From: CAVXFL01 sp963761015
GTDB taxonomy: Bacteria > Pseudomonadota > Alphaproteobacteria > Acetobacterales > Acetobacteraceae
Direction of reading: 5' to 3'
DNA: 64,000 nucleotides
NCBI GenBank assembly: GCA_963761015.1
Contig: CAVXFL010000015.1
Span: 164,727-228,726 of the forward strand
The stretch's first letter is position 1; every line of letters starts with the position of its first letter. This document shows, piece by piece, positions 36,531 to 45,231 of this stretch. A program made the position numbers and the translations under genes. Under the pieces are notes generated by a model, which was not told where the DNA came from, did not search any database, and worked only from the letters and a program-made list of their open reading frames with translations.

Positions 36531-38342
36531 ATGACCATCCTCGAACCCATCCCCTACCCCGACGCGAAAATCCGCTCGATCCTGCAGCGGGTCGGGACCA
36601 TCGCGCTGGTCGGCGCCTCGTCCAACTGGAACCGGCCGAGCTATTTCGTGATGAAATACCTGCAGTCCAAAGGCTACCGGGTGATCCCGGTGAACCCGGG
36701 GCTCGCCGGGCAGGAACTGCTCGGGCGAGAAAGTCTACGCGCGAGTGCGCGACATCCCCGAGCCGATGGACATGGTGGATGTCTTCCGCAGCGCGGACCA
36801 GGTGCCGCCGATCGTGGACGACGCCATCGCCAAAGGCGCGAAAGTGGTTTGGATGCAGCTCGGCATCCGCAACGACGAGGCGGCCGCGACGCCGAGAAAG
36901 CCGGGCTCGAAGTCGTCATGAACCGCTGCCCGAAGATCGAGTTCGGCCGGCTCGGCGGCGAACTCTCCTGGAGCGGCGTCAACTCCTGCATCATCCGGAA
37001 CCGCCCGCCCGAGGCGCCGACCGCGCAGCACGGCAAGCCGCGTCCGCTGCCGCCGCGCAACCTGACCTACGGCTTCGAGACCCGGGCCGTTCATGCCGGC
37101 GCCGCGCCCGACCCCACCACCGGCGCCCGCCAGACGCCGATCTATCAAACGACGGCCTACGTGTTCCAGGACGTCGAACACGCCGCCTCGCTCTTCAACC
37201 TGCACAATTTCGGCTACATCTACTCGCGCCTGACCAACCCGACCGTTTCGGTGCTGGAGGAGCGGATTGCGTCGCTGGAGAACGGCCGCGCCGCCGTCGC
37301 CGCCGCCTCGGGCCATGCCGCGCAGTTCCTCGCCTTCTTCACGCTCCTGGAACAGGGCGACGAATTCGTCGCCTCGCGCAACCTCTACGGCGGCTCGCTC
37401 ACGCAATTCGGGCTGTCGTTCAAGAAGCTCGGCTGGACCTGCCATTTCGTGGACCCGACCGATCCCGACAATTTCCGCAAAGCGCTCACGCCCCGCTGCA
37501 AGGCGATCTTCGTCGAAAGTCTCGCCAATCCTGGCGGCATCGTCGTCGATCTCGAAGCCATCGCCGCCGTGGCGCACGAGGCGGGGCTGCCGTTCATCGT
37601 CGATAACACGCTGGCGACGCCCTATCTGTGCCAGCCGATCGACTGGGGCGCCGACCTCGTCTGCCACTCGACCACGAAGTTCCTCGCCGGCCACGGCCAC
37701 GCGCTCGGCGGCGCGGTGGTGGAATCCGGGCGGTTCGACTGGTCGCAGAGCGACAAGTTCCCCTCGCTCACCGATCCCGAGCCGGCCTATCACGGGCTGC
37801 GTTTCTACGAGAATTTCGGCGATTTCGCGTTCACCACGAAGGCGCGCGCGGTGGCGCTGCGCGATTTCGGCCCGGCGCAGTCGCCGATGAACGCGTTCCT
37901 GACGATCGCCGGCATCGAGAGCCTGCCGGTGCGCATGGACCGCCACGTGCAGAACGCGCAGAGAGTCGCGGAATTCCTGGCCGGCCACAAGCAGGTCGCC
38001 TGGGTTTCCTACGCCGGGCTGACGGACAGCCCGTATCACGAGTTGGCGCGAAAGTACCTGCCGAAGGGCGCGGGCTCGGTGTTCACCTTCGGCGTGGCGG
38101 GCGGCTACGCGGCGGGGATCAAACTGGTGGAATCGGTGCGCCTCTTTTCGCACGTCGCCAATCTCGGCGACACGCGCAGCCTTATCCTGCATCCCGCCTC
38201 CACGACCCACCGCCAGCTCACGGCGGAGCAGGCCCTGGCAGCAGGCGCCGGCCCGGACGTGGTGCGCCTCTCGGTCGGGCTTGAAACGGCGGAAGACCTG
38301 ATCCGCGATCTCGACGAGGCACTTGCCACGGCCGCGAGGTAG
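36531..38342 (+). CDS. CoA-binding domain fused to O-acetylhomoserine sulfhydrylase
   Basis: Residues 1 to about 150 are a YccU-type CoA-binding Rossmann domain (TIALVGASSNWNRPSY, KGYRVIPVNPG, VVMNRCPKIEF). From about 178 on is a full PLP-dependent O-acetylhomoserine aminocarboxypropyltransferase (FETRAVHAGAAPDP, IYSRLTNPTV, Schiff-base K383 in STTKFLAGHG, SVGLE near the end). A +1 slip near 36,725 and a compensating one near 36,890 sit inside the first domain. The linker (36,996-37,077) contains no ATG, GTG or TTG in frame, so the second domain has no separate start. It makes homocysteine from O-acetylhomoserine and sulfide. Confidence 0.85.
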   Translation: MTILEPIPYPDAKIRSILQRVGTIALVGASSNWNRPSYFVMKYLQSKGYRVIPVNPGLAGQELLGRESLRASARHPRADGHGGCLPQRGPGAADRGRRHRQRRESGLDAARHPQRRGGRDAEKAGLEVVMNRCPKIEFGRLGGELSWSGVNSCIIRNRPPEAPTAQHGKPRPLPPRNLTYGFETRAVHAGAAPDPTTGARQTPIYQTTAYVFQDVEHAASLFNLHNFGYIYSRLTNPTVSVLEERIASLENGRAAVAAASGHAAQFLAFFTLLEQGDEFVASRNLYGGSLTQFGLSFKKLGWTCHFVDPTDPDNFRKALTPRCKAIFVESLANPGGIVVDLEAIAAVAHEAGLPFIVDNTLATPYLCQPIDWGADLVCHSTTKFLAGHGHALGGAVVESGRFDWSQSDKFPSLTDPEPAYHGLRFYENFGDFAFTTKARAVALRDFGPAQSPMNAFLTIAGIESLPVRMDRHVQNAQRVAEFLAGHKQVAWVSYAGLTDSPYHELARKYLPKGAGSVFTFGVAGGYAAGIKLVESVRLFSHVANLGDTRSLILHPASTTHRQLTAEQALAAGAGPDVVRLSVGLETAEDLIRDLDEALATAAR

Positions 38343-38399
38343 CGCCACGGCGCGCCGCGATTTATTCTCCCTCGGGGAGCAGCGGCCGGGGAAAACGCG

Positions 38400-39686
38400 A
38401 TGTCGGTGACAGTCAACGAACGGGCGGAAAAGGCCAACGAACGGACGGAAAAAGCGCCGGCGGTCGCGCCGGGCGGCCTCACCGCGCCGCGCCCGAGCGG
38501 CATCGCCAAGCCGGTGGGCAAGCAGCCCCGGGCCTTGAAAGGCATGCTGTCGCTCGAGGATTTCGAGGCGGCGGCGCGGCGGCACCTGCCCCGCTGCCTG
38601 TTCGGCTTTGTCTCCGGCGGCGTCGAGGGCAATGCCTCGCTGCGCTGGAACCGCGAGGGTTTCAACGATTGGGCGCTGCGCCCGCGGATGCTCGTCGACA
38701 CCTCGGGCCGCAGCCAAGCCAACACCATCTTCGGCCGCCGTTACGCCGCCCCGTTCGGGATCGCCCCCATGGGCGCAACCGTGCTGAACTGCCGGCAGGG
38801 CGATTTGGTGCTGGCGCGCGCCGCGGCGGAAGCGAACGTCCCGTTCATTCTGAGCGGCGCCTCGCTGATCCCGCTGGAGCGCATCATCGAGGCGAACCCG
38901 CAGGCTTGGTTCCAGGCCTACATCCCCGGCGAGCGGGAGCGGATCGGGCCGCTGGTGGACCGTCTGGCGCGGGCCGGCTACGAGACGCTGGCCGTGACCG
39001 CGGACGTGCAGGTGTCGGGCAACCGCGAGAACAACGTCCGCAACGGCTTCAGCCTGCCGCTGCGGCCCACCTTGCGGCTCGCCTGGGACGGGATCAGCCA
39101 TCCGGGCTGGCTGCTGGGGACCGCGCTCGGCGGATTGATGCGCGACGGGATGCCGCATTTCGAGAACATGGAGGCGCGGCGCGGCCCGCCTGCCTTCTCG
39201 GCCGCCGCTGCCCGCGATTACGGCAGGCGCGACGCGCTCTCCTGGGCAGATATCGAGTGGATCAGGAACCGCTGGAAGGGCAAGCTGCTGGTGAAGGGGG
39301 TACTGGCCGCCGAGGACGCGCGTATCGGCCGCCGGGTCGGGCTGGACGGGGTGATCGTGTCGAACCACGGGGGCCGCCAGCTGGACACCGCCACCGCCGC
39401 GGTCCGCGCGCTCCCCGAGGTGGTGGCCGAGGCGGGCGAGATGACGGTGCTGCTGGACAGCGGCGTGCGTCGCGGCACCGATGTCCTGAAAGCCTTGGCC
39501 TTGGGCGCGAAGGGCGTGTTCCTGGGCCGGCCGTTCCATTATGCCATGGCGGTGGCGCGTGAGGCGGGCGTGCGGCACGCCATCAACCTGCTCTCCGAGG
39601 AGGTCGACCGCGATCTGGCCCTGCTCGGCTGCCCGGACCTGACGTCGCTGGGCCCGAAGTTCCTGGTCCGCGTGCCGGGGCGATAA
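38400..39686 (+). CDS. FMN-dependent alpha-hydroxy-acid oxidase
   Basis: A 428-residue member of the LldD/glycolate oxidase family. Typical segments: GMLSLEDFEAAARRHLP, PFGIAPMGATVL, ILSGASLIPLE, the active-site His in VSNHGGRQLD, and FMN-phosphate binding in LDSGVRRGTDVLKAL and GVFLGRPFHYA. It oxidises lactate, mandelate or a related 2-hydroxy acid to the 2-oxo acid. The N-terminal 45 residues are an extra tail with a 7-residue tandem repeat (NERAEKA then NERTEKA). Confidence 0.88.
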   Translation: MSVTVNERAEKANERTEKAPAVAPGGLTAPRPSGIAKPVGKQPRALKGMLSLEDFEAAARRHLPRCLFGFVSGGVEGNASLRWNREGFNDWALRPRMLVDTSGRSQANTIFGRRYAAPFGIAPMGATVLNCRQGDLVLARAAAEANVPFILSGASLIPLERIIEANPQAWFQAYIPGERERIGPLVDRLARAGYETLAVTADVQVSGNRENNVRNGFSLPLRPTLRLAWDGISHPGWLLGTALGGLMRDGMPHFENMEARRGPPAFSAAAARDYGRRDALSWADIEWIRNRWKGKLLVKGVLAAEDARIGRRVGLDGVIVSNHGGRQLDTATAAVRALPEVVAEAGEMTVLLDSGVRRGTDVLKALALGAKGVFLGRPFHYAMAVAREAGVRHAINLLSEEVDRDLALLGCPDLTSLGPKFLVRVPGR

Positions 39687-39705
39687 GCACCGTCAGATTG
39701 AGCGG

Positions 39706-40747
39706 TCATCGGGAGCGAAGCGAAGCAATTCCCGCCGAGTGCGCGCCTGGGGGGATTGACGCCGAAGGCTCGTGGTGACGCCGCAGCCGAGCGTCGGCAA
39801 GCAGGCATAGAATCTCGAACAGTATCGACGCGCCGTGAAACGCGGTCAGGCCCGCGTGATCGAAGGGCGGCGAGACCTCCACCAGATCGGCCGAGACGAA
39901 GTCCAGCCCCATCAGGCCACGTAGAATCCGCTGCGCCTCGATCACGCTGATGCCGCCCGCTTCGGGCGTGCCGGTGCCCGGCGCGAACACCGGATCGAGC
40001 GCGTCGATGTCGAACGACAGATGCGCGGGGCCGGCGCCGACCACCCGGCGCGCTTCCTCGACCGCGAACCGCCAGCCCTCGTCGTGCAACTCGTCCATGG
40101 TCATCACGCGCATCCCGGACTCGCGGCTGAATTGCCAGAGCGCCGGATCGTTCGTCGTCCCGCGGATGCCGATCTGGATCACGCGGGTCGGCTCCAGCAG
40201 CCCCTCTTCCACCGCGCGGCGGAACGGCGCGCCATGATGGTAGCGCGAGCCCATGTAGTCGTCCCCGGTGTCGCAATGGGCGTCGATATGCACCATCCCG
40301 AGCGGCCGCCCGACGGCCACCGCCCGCAGTTCCGGCAACGACAGCGAATGGTCGCCGCCGACCGCCAGCGTCGTCACGCCCGCGGTCGCCACCTTGCGGA
40401 AGAACGCCTCGACCTCGCCGAGCGCGCCTTCCAAGGTATAGGGCTGCTCGATCCAGGCGTCGCCGAGATCGCGCACCCGCAGCCGCTCGTAAGGATTCAC
40501 GCCAGTCGCCGTGTTGATCCGGCGCAGCAGGCTCGACTGGTTGCGCACCTCGCGCGGTCCGTGCCGCGCGCCGGAGCGGTTGGTCACCCCGATGTCGATC
40601 GGCACGCCGATAATGCCGACATCGGTGTCCGTCAGATTCCTGCGTGTACGGCGTGCGGAAGAAGGTCGGAATGCCGGTGTAGCGCGGCTGCGCCAGCGGA
40701 TCGGCGAGTTCGGGGTAGCGCATCGGCTGTTTGATCGCTTCGGCCAT
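39706..40747 (-). CDS. Agmatinase/ureohydrolase family protein (one frameshift)
   Basis: Starts MAEAIKQPMRYPELADPL at 40,747; one extra base near 40,632 breaks the frame before PIDIGVTNRSG. Mn2+ ligands of the ureohydrolase family are all seen: His in GGDHSLSLPE, the DAHCD cluster in GMVHIDAHCDTGDD, and two Asp in SFDIDALDP. After repair it is about 346 residues. It could cleave agmatine, guanidinobutyrate or a related guanidino compound to urea. The last 25 or so codons derive from a dispersed repeat (39,708-39,745), so the native C-terminus may have been replaced. Confidence 0.85.
39708..39745. repeat. Dispersed repeat inside the agmatinase 3' end
   Basis: GTCATCGGGAGCGAAGCGAAG followed by CAATTCCCGCCG matches the class of repeat at 7846-7888. 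It lies within the last codons of the agmatinase-family gene. Confidence 0.5.
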
Positions 40748-40765
40748 GCTCGGAATTCGCCCGGA

Positions 40766-41245
40766 TCAGCCCGGCAGGGCGATGCGGCGCCCGAGCCCGG
40801 CCGGCGCCGGCCGGGTTCGGTGCAGCGCGGCCAATTCCGCGATGGCGGCCCGCCGGTCCGGCGGAAACGGCGCGACGCGGCGCGTCGACATATCTACATG
40901 CACCGCCAGCAGCTCCTGCAGCGAGACGCGGCGGTCCTCGCCGGCGGCTCGCATCTCCAGCACGAAATGCAGCCGTTTCGCGTCCACGCCGACGACATGG
41001 CTGCGCACGTTCACGCGCTCGCCCGCCTTCAGCTCGCGTTCGTACAGAATATGCGTCTCCACCACGAACACCGAGTTGCCGCTGGCGTCGCTGTAGGCCT
41101 GTCCTATGCCGAGCGTATCGAACAGCACGTCGGTGCCCTGGTCGAAGATCACGACGTAATAGGCGAGGTTCATGTGCCCGTTCCGGTCGATCCATTCCGG
41201 CCGGACGGACGTCTCGTGGAGCGGCACGTGATCGGGCGGGCTCAC
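40766..41245 (-). CDS. Hot-dog thioesterase (4HBT-like)
   Basis: A 159-residue protein with the 4-hydroxybenzoyl-CoA thioesterase-type motif WIDRNGHMNLAYYVVIFDQG, followed by a strand VVETHILYERELKAGERVNV. It resembles thioesterases found near carnitine and acyl-CoA metabolism genes. The start is GTG at 41,245; the open frame upstream is not family-like. It is in the same direction as the agmatinase gene and 18 bp upstream of it, so they may be co-transcribed. Confidence 0.82.
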   Translation of the reverse strand: MSPPDHVPLHETSVRPEWIDRNGHMNLAYYVVIFDQGTDVLFDTLGIGQAYSDASGNSVFVVETHILYERELKAGERVNVRSHVVGVDAKRLHFVLEMRAAGEDRRVSLQELLAVHVDMSTRRVAPFPPDRRAAIAELAALHRTRPAPAGLGRRIALPG

Positions 41246-41291
41246 GGCGCCATTCCTGGCGCGGCGGGCCCCGTCCCGCAAGCCGGAAACC

Positions 41292-41492
41292 TCAGTGACC
41301 GGTGTCGGCGTGCGCGCGCTCGGTGCGGCGGAGTTCGGCGACCATGTCGTGGATTTGGCGCCACTTGTCGGATCCGGCCGCGTCGCCGGCATTCTGCAGC
41401 TCCGCCGCGCGCTCGTTGGCGACCGCCTGCGCGCGCATCCCGTAGCGCTGGATCAGCGACAGCGCGACCTGCTTCGGATCGTCGACTTGCAT
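41292..41492 (-). CDS. Small conserved protein, unknown
   Basis: A 66-residue soluble protein, MQVDDPKQVALSLIQRYG, followed by RAQAVANERAAELQNAGD and KWRQIHDMVAEL. The pattern of helical heptads with RYG..A and a Trp in the middle recurs in small proteins of alphaproteobacteria. The function is unknown. It lies 46 bp upstream of the thioesterase gene on the same strand. Confidence 0.6.
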   Translation of the reverse strand: MQVDDPKQVALSLIQRYGMRAQAVANERAAELQNAGDAAGSDKWRQIHDMVAELRRTERAHADTGH

Positions 41493-41718
41493 GGCTTGCC
41501 TCCGTCAACGTGGCCTGCTTCCGGGCTTACGCTCACGCCCCCGTTAGAGTTGCCACACAGCCGAACTGCGCGCCGCGAATGGCGCCACAAGCCGCTCGCC
41601 GTATTCCTTTGCGCGAATCGCGCGCGGCGGGTAGTGGTGCAAGTCCGCTGTTGTCACGGACAGATACGGTTGGTCTGATGGGCGTTGCATTTCAACCGCC
41701 GTCGCGCGGAATTTGGAC

Positions 41719-42435
41719 ATGACTCAAACGGCGCCAACGCGCGCTCCGTCGATCCGCCTTCGCGGGCGTTCGTTCATGGCGCTGGTGCTGGCGCCGGAAC
41801 CGCCTCTCGAAACCTGGATCGCGGCACTGAACGCGCAGATCGCACGCTCCCCGGCAGTGTTCGTCGGCCGTCCGGTCGTTCTCGACCTTTCGGCGCTGCC
41901 GCGAAGCGAGCCCGACCTGCAAAGCTTCTTCCGCGACCTGCAAGGCCACGGCATGCGCGTCGTCGGCATCGAGGGTGCGGACGCCTCCTGGTCCGGCATC
42001 GAAGCCTGGCAGCGCATGCCGGCGCTTAACACCAGCCGGTCCGGCAAGGTGATCGAACTCGTGCCGAACGAGACGACGGCAACCGGCGGCGCCGCCCACT
42101 CCGAACCGACATCGCTGGTGATCGAGGGTAGCGTCCGTTCCGGCCAGTCGGTGACATTCGAGCGCGGCGACGTGACGGTGGTCGGCTCGGTCGCGTCCGG
42201 CGCCGAGGTCGTGGCCGGCGGTTCCATCCATGTTTACGGCACGTTGCGCGGCCGCGCGGTGGCCGGCGCGACCGGCAATTCGCGCGCCCGCATTTTCTGC
42301 CGCCGGCTCGAGGCCGAGTTGGTCGCCATCGACGGCTTGTACAAGACCGCCGACGATATGGAATCGACCTTGCGCGGCCATGCCGTTCAGGCCTGGCTTG
42401 GCGGTGAAGCGCTGCTCATGGCAGCGTTGGATTGA
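41719..42435 (+). CDS. minC: Septum site-determining protein MinC
   Basis: A 238-residue MinC. The N-terminal FtsZ-inhibiting domain (SIRLRGRSFMALVLAPE) is joined to a C-terminal beta-helix (VRSGQSVTFERGDVTVVGSVASGAEVVAGGSIHVYG and later GNSRARIFCRRLEAELVAI) that binds MinD. I prefer the ATG at 41,719 over the TTG two codons upstream. It is the first gene of minCDE. Confidence 0.93.
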   Translation: MTQTAPTRAPSIRLRGRSFMALVLAPEPPLETWIAALNAQIARSPAVFVGRPVVLDLSALPRSEPDLQSFFRDLQGHGMRVVGIEGADASWSGIEAWQRMPALNTSRSGKVIELVPNETTATGGAAHSEPTSLVIEGSVRSGQSVTFERGDVTVVGSVASGAEVVAGGSIHVYGTLRGRAVAGATGNSRARIFCRRLEAELVAIDGLYKTADDMESTLRGHAVQAWLGGEALLMAALD

Positions 42436-42457
42436 AGCAATGAGGGGGACAGAGTCG

Positions 42458-43273
42458 ATGGCCAAGGTTTTGGTCGTGACATCCGGAAAAGGCGGCGTCG
42501 GCAAGACCACGTCGACCGCGGCATTGGGTGCCGCGCTGGCGCAGGCGGGCCAGAAGGTGGTCGTGGTCGATTTCGACGTCGGCCTGCGCAACCTCGATCT
42601 GGTAATGGGCGCGGAACGCCGGGTGGTGTTCGACCTGATCAACGTCATCCAGGGCGACGCGAAACTGGCCCAGGCGCTGATTCGCGACAAGCGTGTCGAG
42701 AATCTCTCGCTGCTGCCGGCCTCGCAGACACGCGACAAGGACGCGCTGAAACCCGAGGGCGTCGCCCAGGTGATCGGCGAACTCAGGCAGAAATTCGACT
42801 GGGTCATCTGCGACAGCCCGGCGGGCATCGAGCGCGGCGCCACGCTCGCGATGCGCCACGCGGATGTCGCGGTGGTCGTCACCAATCCGGAAGTCTCCTC
42901 GGTGCGCGACTCCGACCGCATCATCGGCCTGCTCGATTCCAAGACGGAAAAAGCGGAGAAGGGCGAGAAGGTCGAAAAGCATCTGCTGCTGACCCGCTAT
43001 GACGCGGCGCGCGCGGCGCGGGGCGAGATGCTGAAGACCGAGGACGTGCTGGAAATCCTGTCGATTCCGCTGCTCGGCATCATTCCGGAAAGTGAGGAGG
43101 TGTTGCGCGCCTCGAACATGGGCGTGCCGGTCACGTTGAACAGCCCGGGCAGCGCGCCCGCGCGCGCCTACGCGGACGCGGCGCGGCGCCTGTTGGGCGA
43201 GAGCGTTCGGATCGCGGTGCCGAACGGCAAGCGCCGCTTCATCCACATGCTGTTCGGGCGGAGGGCCGCATGA
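42458..43273 (+). CDS. minD: Septum site-determining ATPase MinD
   Basis: A 271-residue MinD. The deviant Walker A TSGKGGVGKTT (8-18) has both signature Lys residues, and DFDVGLRNLD and ICDSPAGIE follow. The C-terminal basic amphipathic helix (KRRFIHMLFGRR) is the membrane-targeting sequence. AGGGGGA nine bases before the ATG at 42,458 supports this start over the in-frame ATG at 42,440. Its end overlaps the minE start (ATGA). Confidence 0.96.
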   Translation: MAKVLVVTSGKGGVGKTTSTAALGAALAQAGQKVVVVDFDVGLRNLDLVMGAERRVVFDLINVIQGDAKLAQALIRDKRVENLSLLPASQTRDKDALKPEGVAQVIGELRQKFDWVICDSPAGIERGATLAMRHADVAVVVTNPEVSSVRDSDRIIGLLDSKTEKAEKGEKVEKHLLLTRYDAARAARGEMLKTEDVLEILSIPLLGIIPESEEVLRASNMGVPVTLNSPGSAPARAYADAARRLLGESVRIAVPNGKRRFIHMLFGRRAA

Positions 43274-43572
43274 AGCTGCTGCATTTCTTCAACCGCCGCG
43301 GGTCCGCCCCGGTCGCGCGCGAGCGGCTGCAGATTCTGCTCTCGCACGAGCGCGTGCTGAGCGGGAAAACCGACTTGGTCGCGGTCCTGCAGGAGGAGAT
43401 CCTGGCCGTGGTGGCCAAGCACATCGCGGTCGATCGCGACAAGATCCAGATCAAGCTGGATCGTGGCGAGGCGGTGTCGCTGCTGGAAATCGACATCGAG
43501 GTGCCGAGCCCCGCCGCCAAACCGGCCGAGCGACGCCACACACCGGTTCCGGCCCAGGCGGCCGCGTCTTAG
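43270..43572 (+). CDS. minE: Cell division topological specificity factor MinE
   Basis: A 100-residue MinE. The N-terminal membrane-binding and MinD-binding segment (KLLHFFNRRG, ARERLQILLSHER) is followed by the dimerisation domain (EEILAVVAKHIAVD, LLEIDIEVP). The start overlaps minD. It stimulates MinD ATPase to drive pole-to-pole oscillation. Confidence 0.95.
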   Translation: MKLLHFFNRRGSAPVARERLQILLSHERVLSGKTDLVAVLQEEILAVVAKHIAVDRDKIQIKLDRGEAVSLLEIDIEVPSPAAKPAERRHTPVPAQAAAS

Positions 43573-43692
43573 GTTACGGCCGAAGGGGGTTCACGGCCGA
43601 GGGAGGGTTGCAGGCGGTATCGTCCTGGCCGGGTGAATTGCCGTCGCTGGCGTGCCATCTATCGTCCGACATGGCATTCAGACAGGATCGAC

Positions 43693-44622
43693 GTGGCAGG
43701 TGACCCTCTCACGGCAGGCAAGCTGCCGAACTCGGTGGACGAAACCACCGCCCTTCTGGAGCGCGGCGGCTATGTGCCGGACCGCGCACTGGCAACCACG
43801 GTGCATCTGGCGCTCGCCATGCGCCGGCCGCTGTTCCTGGAGGGCGAGCCCGGCACCGGCAAGACCGAAATCGCCAAGGTGCTGGCGGCCGGGCTGAGTC
43901 GCCGGCTGATGCGGCTGCAGTGCTACGACGGGCTCGACCTCGCAGCGGCGGCCTACGAGTGGGATCACGCCCGCCAGCTCATGGCGATCCGGCTGGCCGA
44001 GGCGGCCGGCGAAACCGACCGCCAGCGGCTGGCGAGCGACATCTACACGCGTGAGTTCTTGCTCGAACGGCCGATCCTGGCCGCCATCGACCCGTCGCTG
44101 CCCCCGGCGGTGCTGCTGATCGACGAGCTCGACCGCGCCGACGAGCCGTTCGAGGCGTTCCTGCTGGAAGTGCTGGCCGATTTCCAGATCACCGTGCCCG
44201 AGTTCGGCACCATCCGCGCCGAGGAACCGCCGCCGGTGATCATCACCTCGAACCGCACCCGCGAGGTCCATGACGCGATCCGCCGCCGCTGCATGTATCA
44301 CTGGGTCGACTACCCGGACGCGGCGCGCGAGCGCGCGATCCTGGCCAAGCGCGCGCCGTCGGTCCCGGCGGGGCTCTCGGCCCAGGTCGTCGCCTTCGTG
44401 CAGCGGCTGCGCCAGGAGGATCTGTTCAAGCTGCCCGGCGTGGCCGAGACGATCGACTGGGCCAATGCGCTCACCTATCTCGACCAGAACGAATTGGCGC
44501 CCAAGGCGGTCGACGACACCCTCGGCATCCTGCTGAAATACCAGGACGACATCGCCAAGATCCGCGGCGCCGAGGCGGCCCGCCTGCTCGCCGAGACCGA
44601 GGCCGCTGCCAAGGCCGCGTAA
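43693..44622 (+). CDS. MoxR-family AAA+ ATPase
   Basis: A 309-residue MoxR ATPase. Walker A GEPGTGKT is at 51-58, Walker B is VLLIDELDRAD, sensor 1 is VIITSNRTREVHDAIRRR, and RCMYHWVDYPD is the family-typical continuation. It is close to the CoxD type. The VWA-domain partner usually found next to it is absent here; a Uma2-type gene follows after 11 bp. MoxR proteins act as chaperones inserting cofactors or assembling complexes. The GTG start at 43,693 has AGGAT upstream. Confidence 0.88.
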   Translation: MAGDPLTAGKLPNSVDETTALLERGGYVPDRALATTVHLALAMRRPLFLEGEPGTGKTEIAKVLAAGLSRRLMRLQCYDGLDLAAAAYEWDHARQLMAIRLAEAAGETDRQRLASDIYTREFLLERPILAAIDPSLPPAVLLIDELDRADEPFEAFLLEVLADFQITVPEFGTIRAEEPPPVIITSNRTREVHDAIRRRCMYHWVDYPDAARERAILAKRAPSVPAGLSAQVVAFVQRLRQEDLFKLPGVAETIDWANALTYLDQNELAPKAVDDTLGILLKYQDDIAKIRGAEAARLLAETEAAAKAA

Positions 44623-44633
44623 AGGCGCCGAGC

Positions 44634-45212
44634 ATGGATGCCGCGCTCCGCAAGCCGATGACCCTGGAACGGTTCCTCGCCTGGGAGGAACGGCAGGAGT
44701 TGCGCTACGAGTTCGACGGGTTCGCGCCTATCGCCATGACCGGCGGAACGCGGGCGCATGCCGGCATCCAGCGCAACCTGGCGATAAGCGTCGGTCGGCG
44801 TCTGCTCGGGACGCCCTGCCGGTTTTACGGCCCTGAGCTGAAAATCGAGACCGATGGAAAAATCCGTTATCCGGACGGCTTCGTCGTCTGCACGCCCGGC
44901 CCGGCCCGCAGCACCATCGTCCGCGACCCGGTCGTGATATTCGAAATCCTGAGCGATAGCACTGCCGGCACGGACCGGATCGTCAAGAACCGCGAATACC
45001 GGTCGATCCCATCGGTTCGCCGCTACGTGATGCTGGAGCAGGACCGCGTCGCCGCGACGGTATTCGAACGGGTCGGCGACGATTGGGTCGGCCATATCCT
45101 GACAGAGGACGCCATCCTGCGAATGCCCGAGATCGGTCTCGACGTTGCGCTGGCTGAATTTTATGCAGACTGGGAATTCGCCGGAGCCCAGGCGAACGAC
45201 GCCTCCGAATAA
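44634..45212 (+). CDS. Uma2-family putative restriction endonuclease-fold protein
   Basis: A 192-residue Uma2 (DUF820) protein. The PD-(D/E)XK-like core appears as IRYPDGFVVC (Asp), VIFEILSDST (Glu) and RIVKNREYRSIPSVRRYVML. Uma2 proteins are common in cyanobacteria and scattered in other bacteria. They are predicted nucleases of unknown role. It lies 11 bp after the MoxR gene. Confidence 0.85.
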   Translation: MDAALRKPMTLERFLAWEERQELRYEFDGFAPIAMTGGTRAHAGIQRNLAISVGRRLLGTPCRFYGPELKIETDGKIRYPDGFVVCTPGPARSTIVRDPVVIFEILSDSTAGTDRIVKNREYRSIPSVRRYVMLEQDRVAATVFERVGDDWVGHILTEDAILRMPEIGLDVALAEFYADWEFAGAQANDASE

Positions 45213-45231
45213 AACGCGCCCGCTCGGGCGT

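Noticed and set aside
36735..39578. Very long open frame on the minus strand (over 900 codons)
   Set aside because: It is antisense to the sulfhydrylase and hydroxy-acid oxidase genes, has low-complexity His/Arg/Gly-rich content and no domain. It is a typical shadow in GC-rich DNA.
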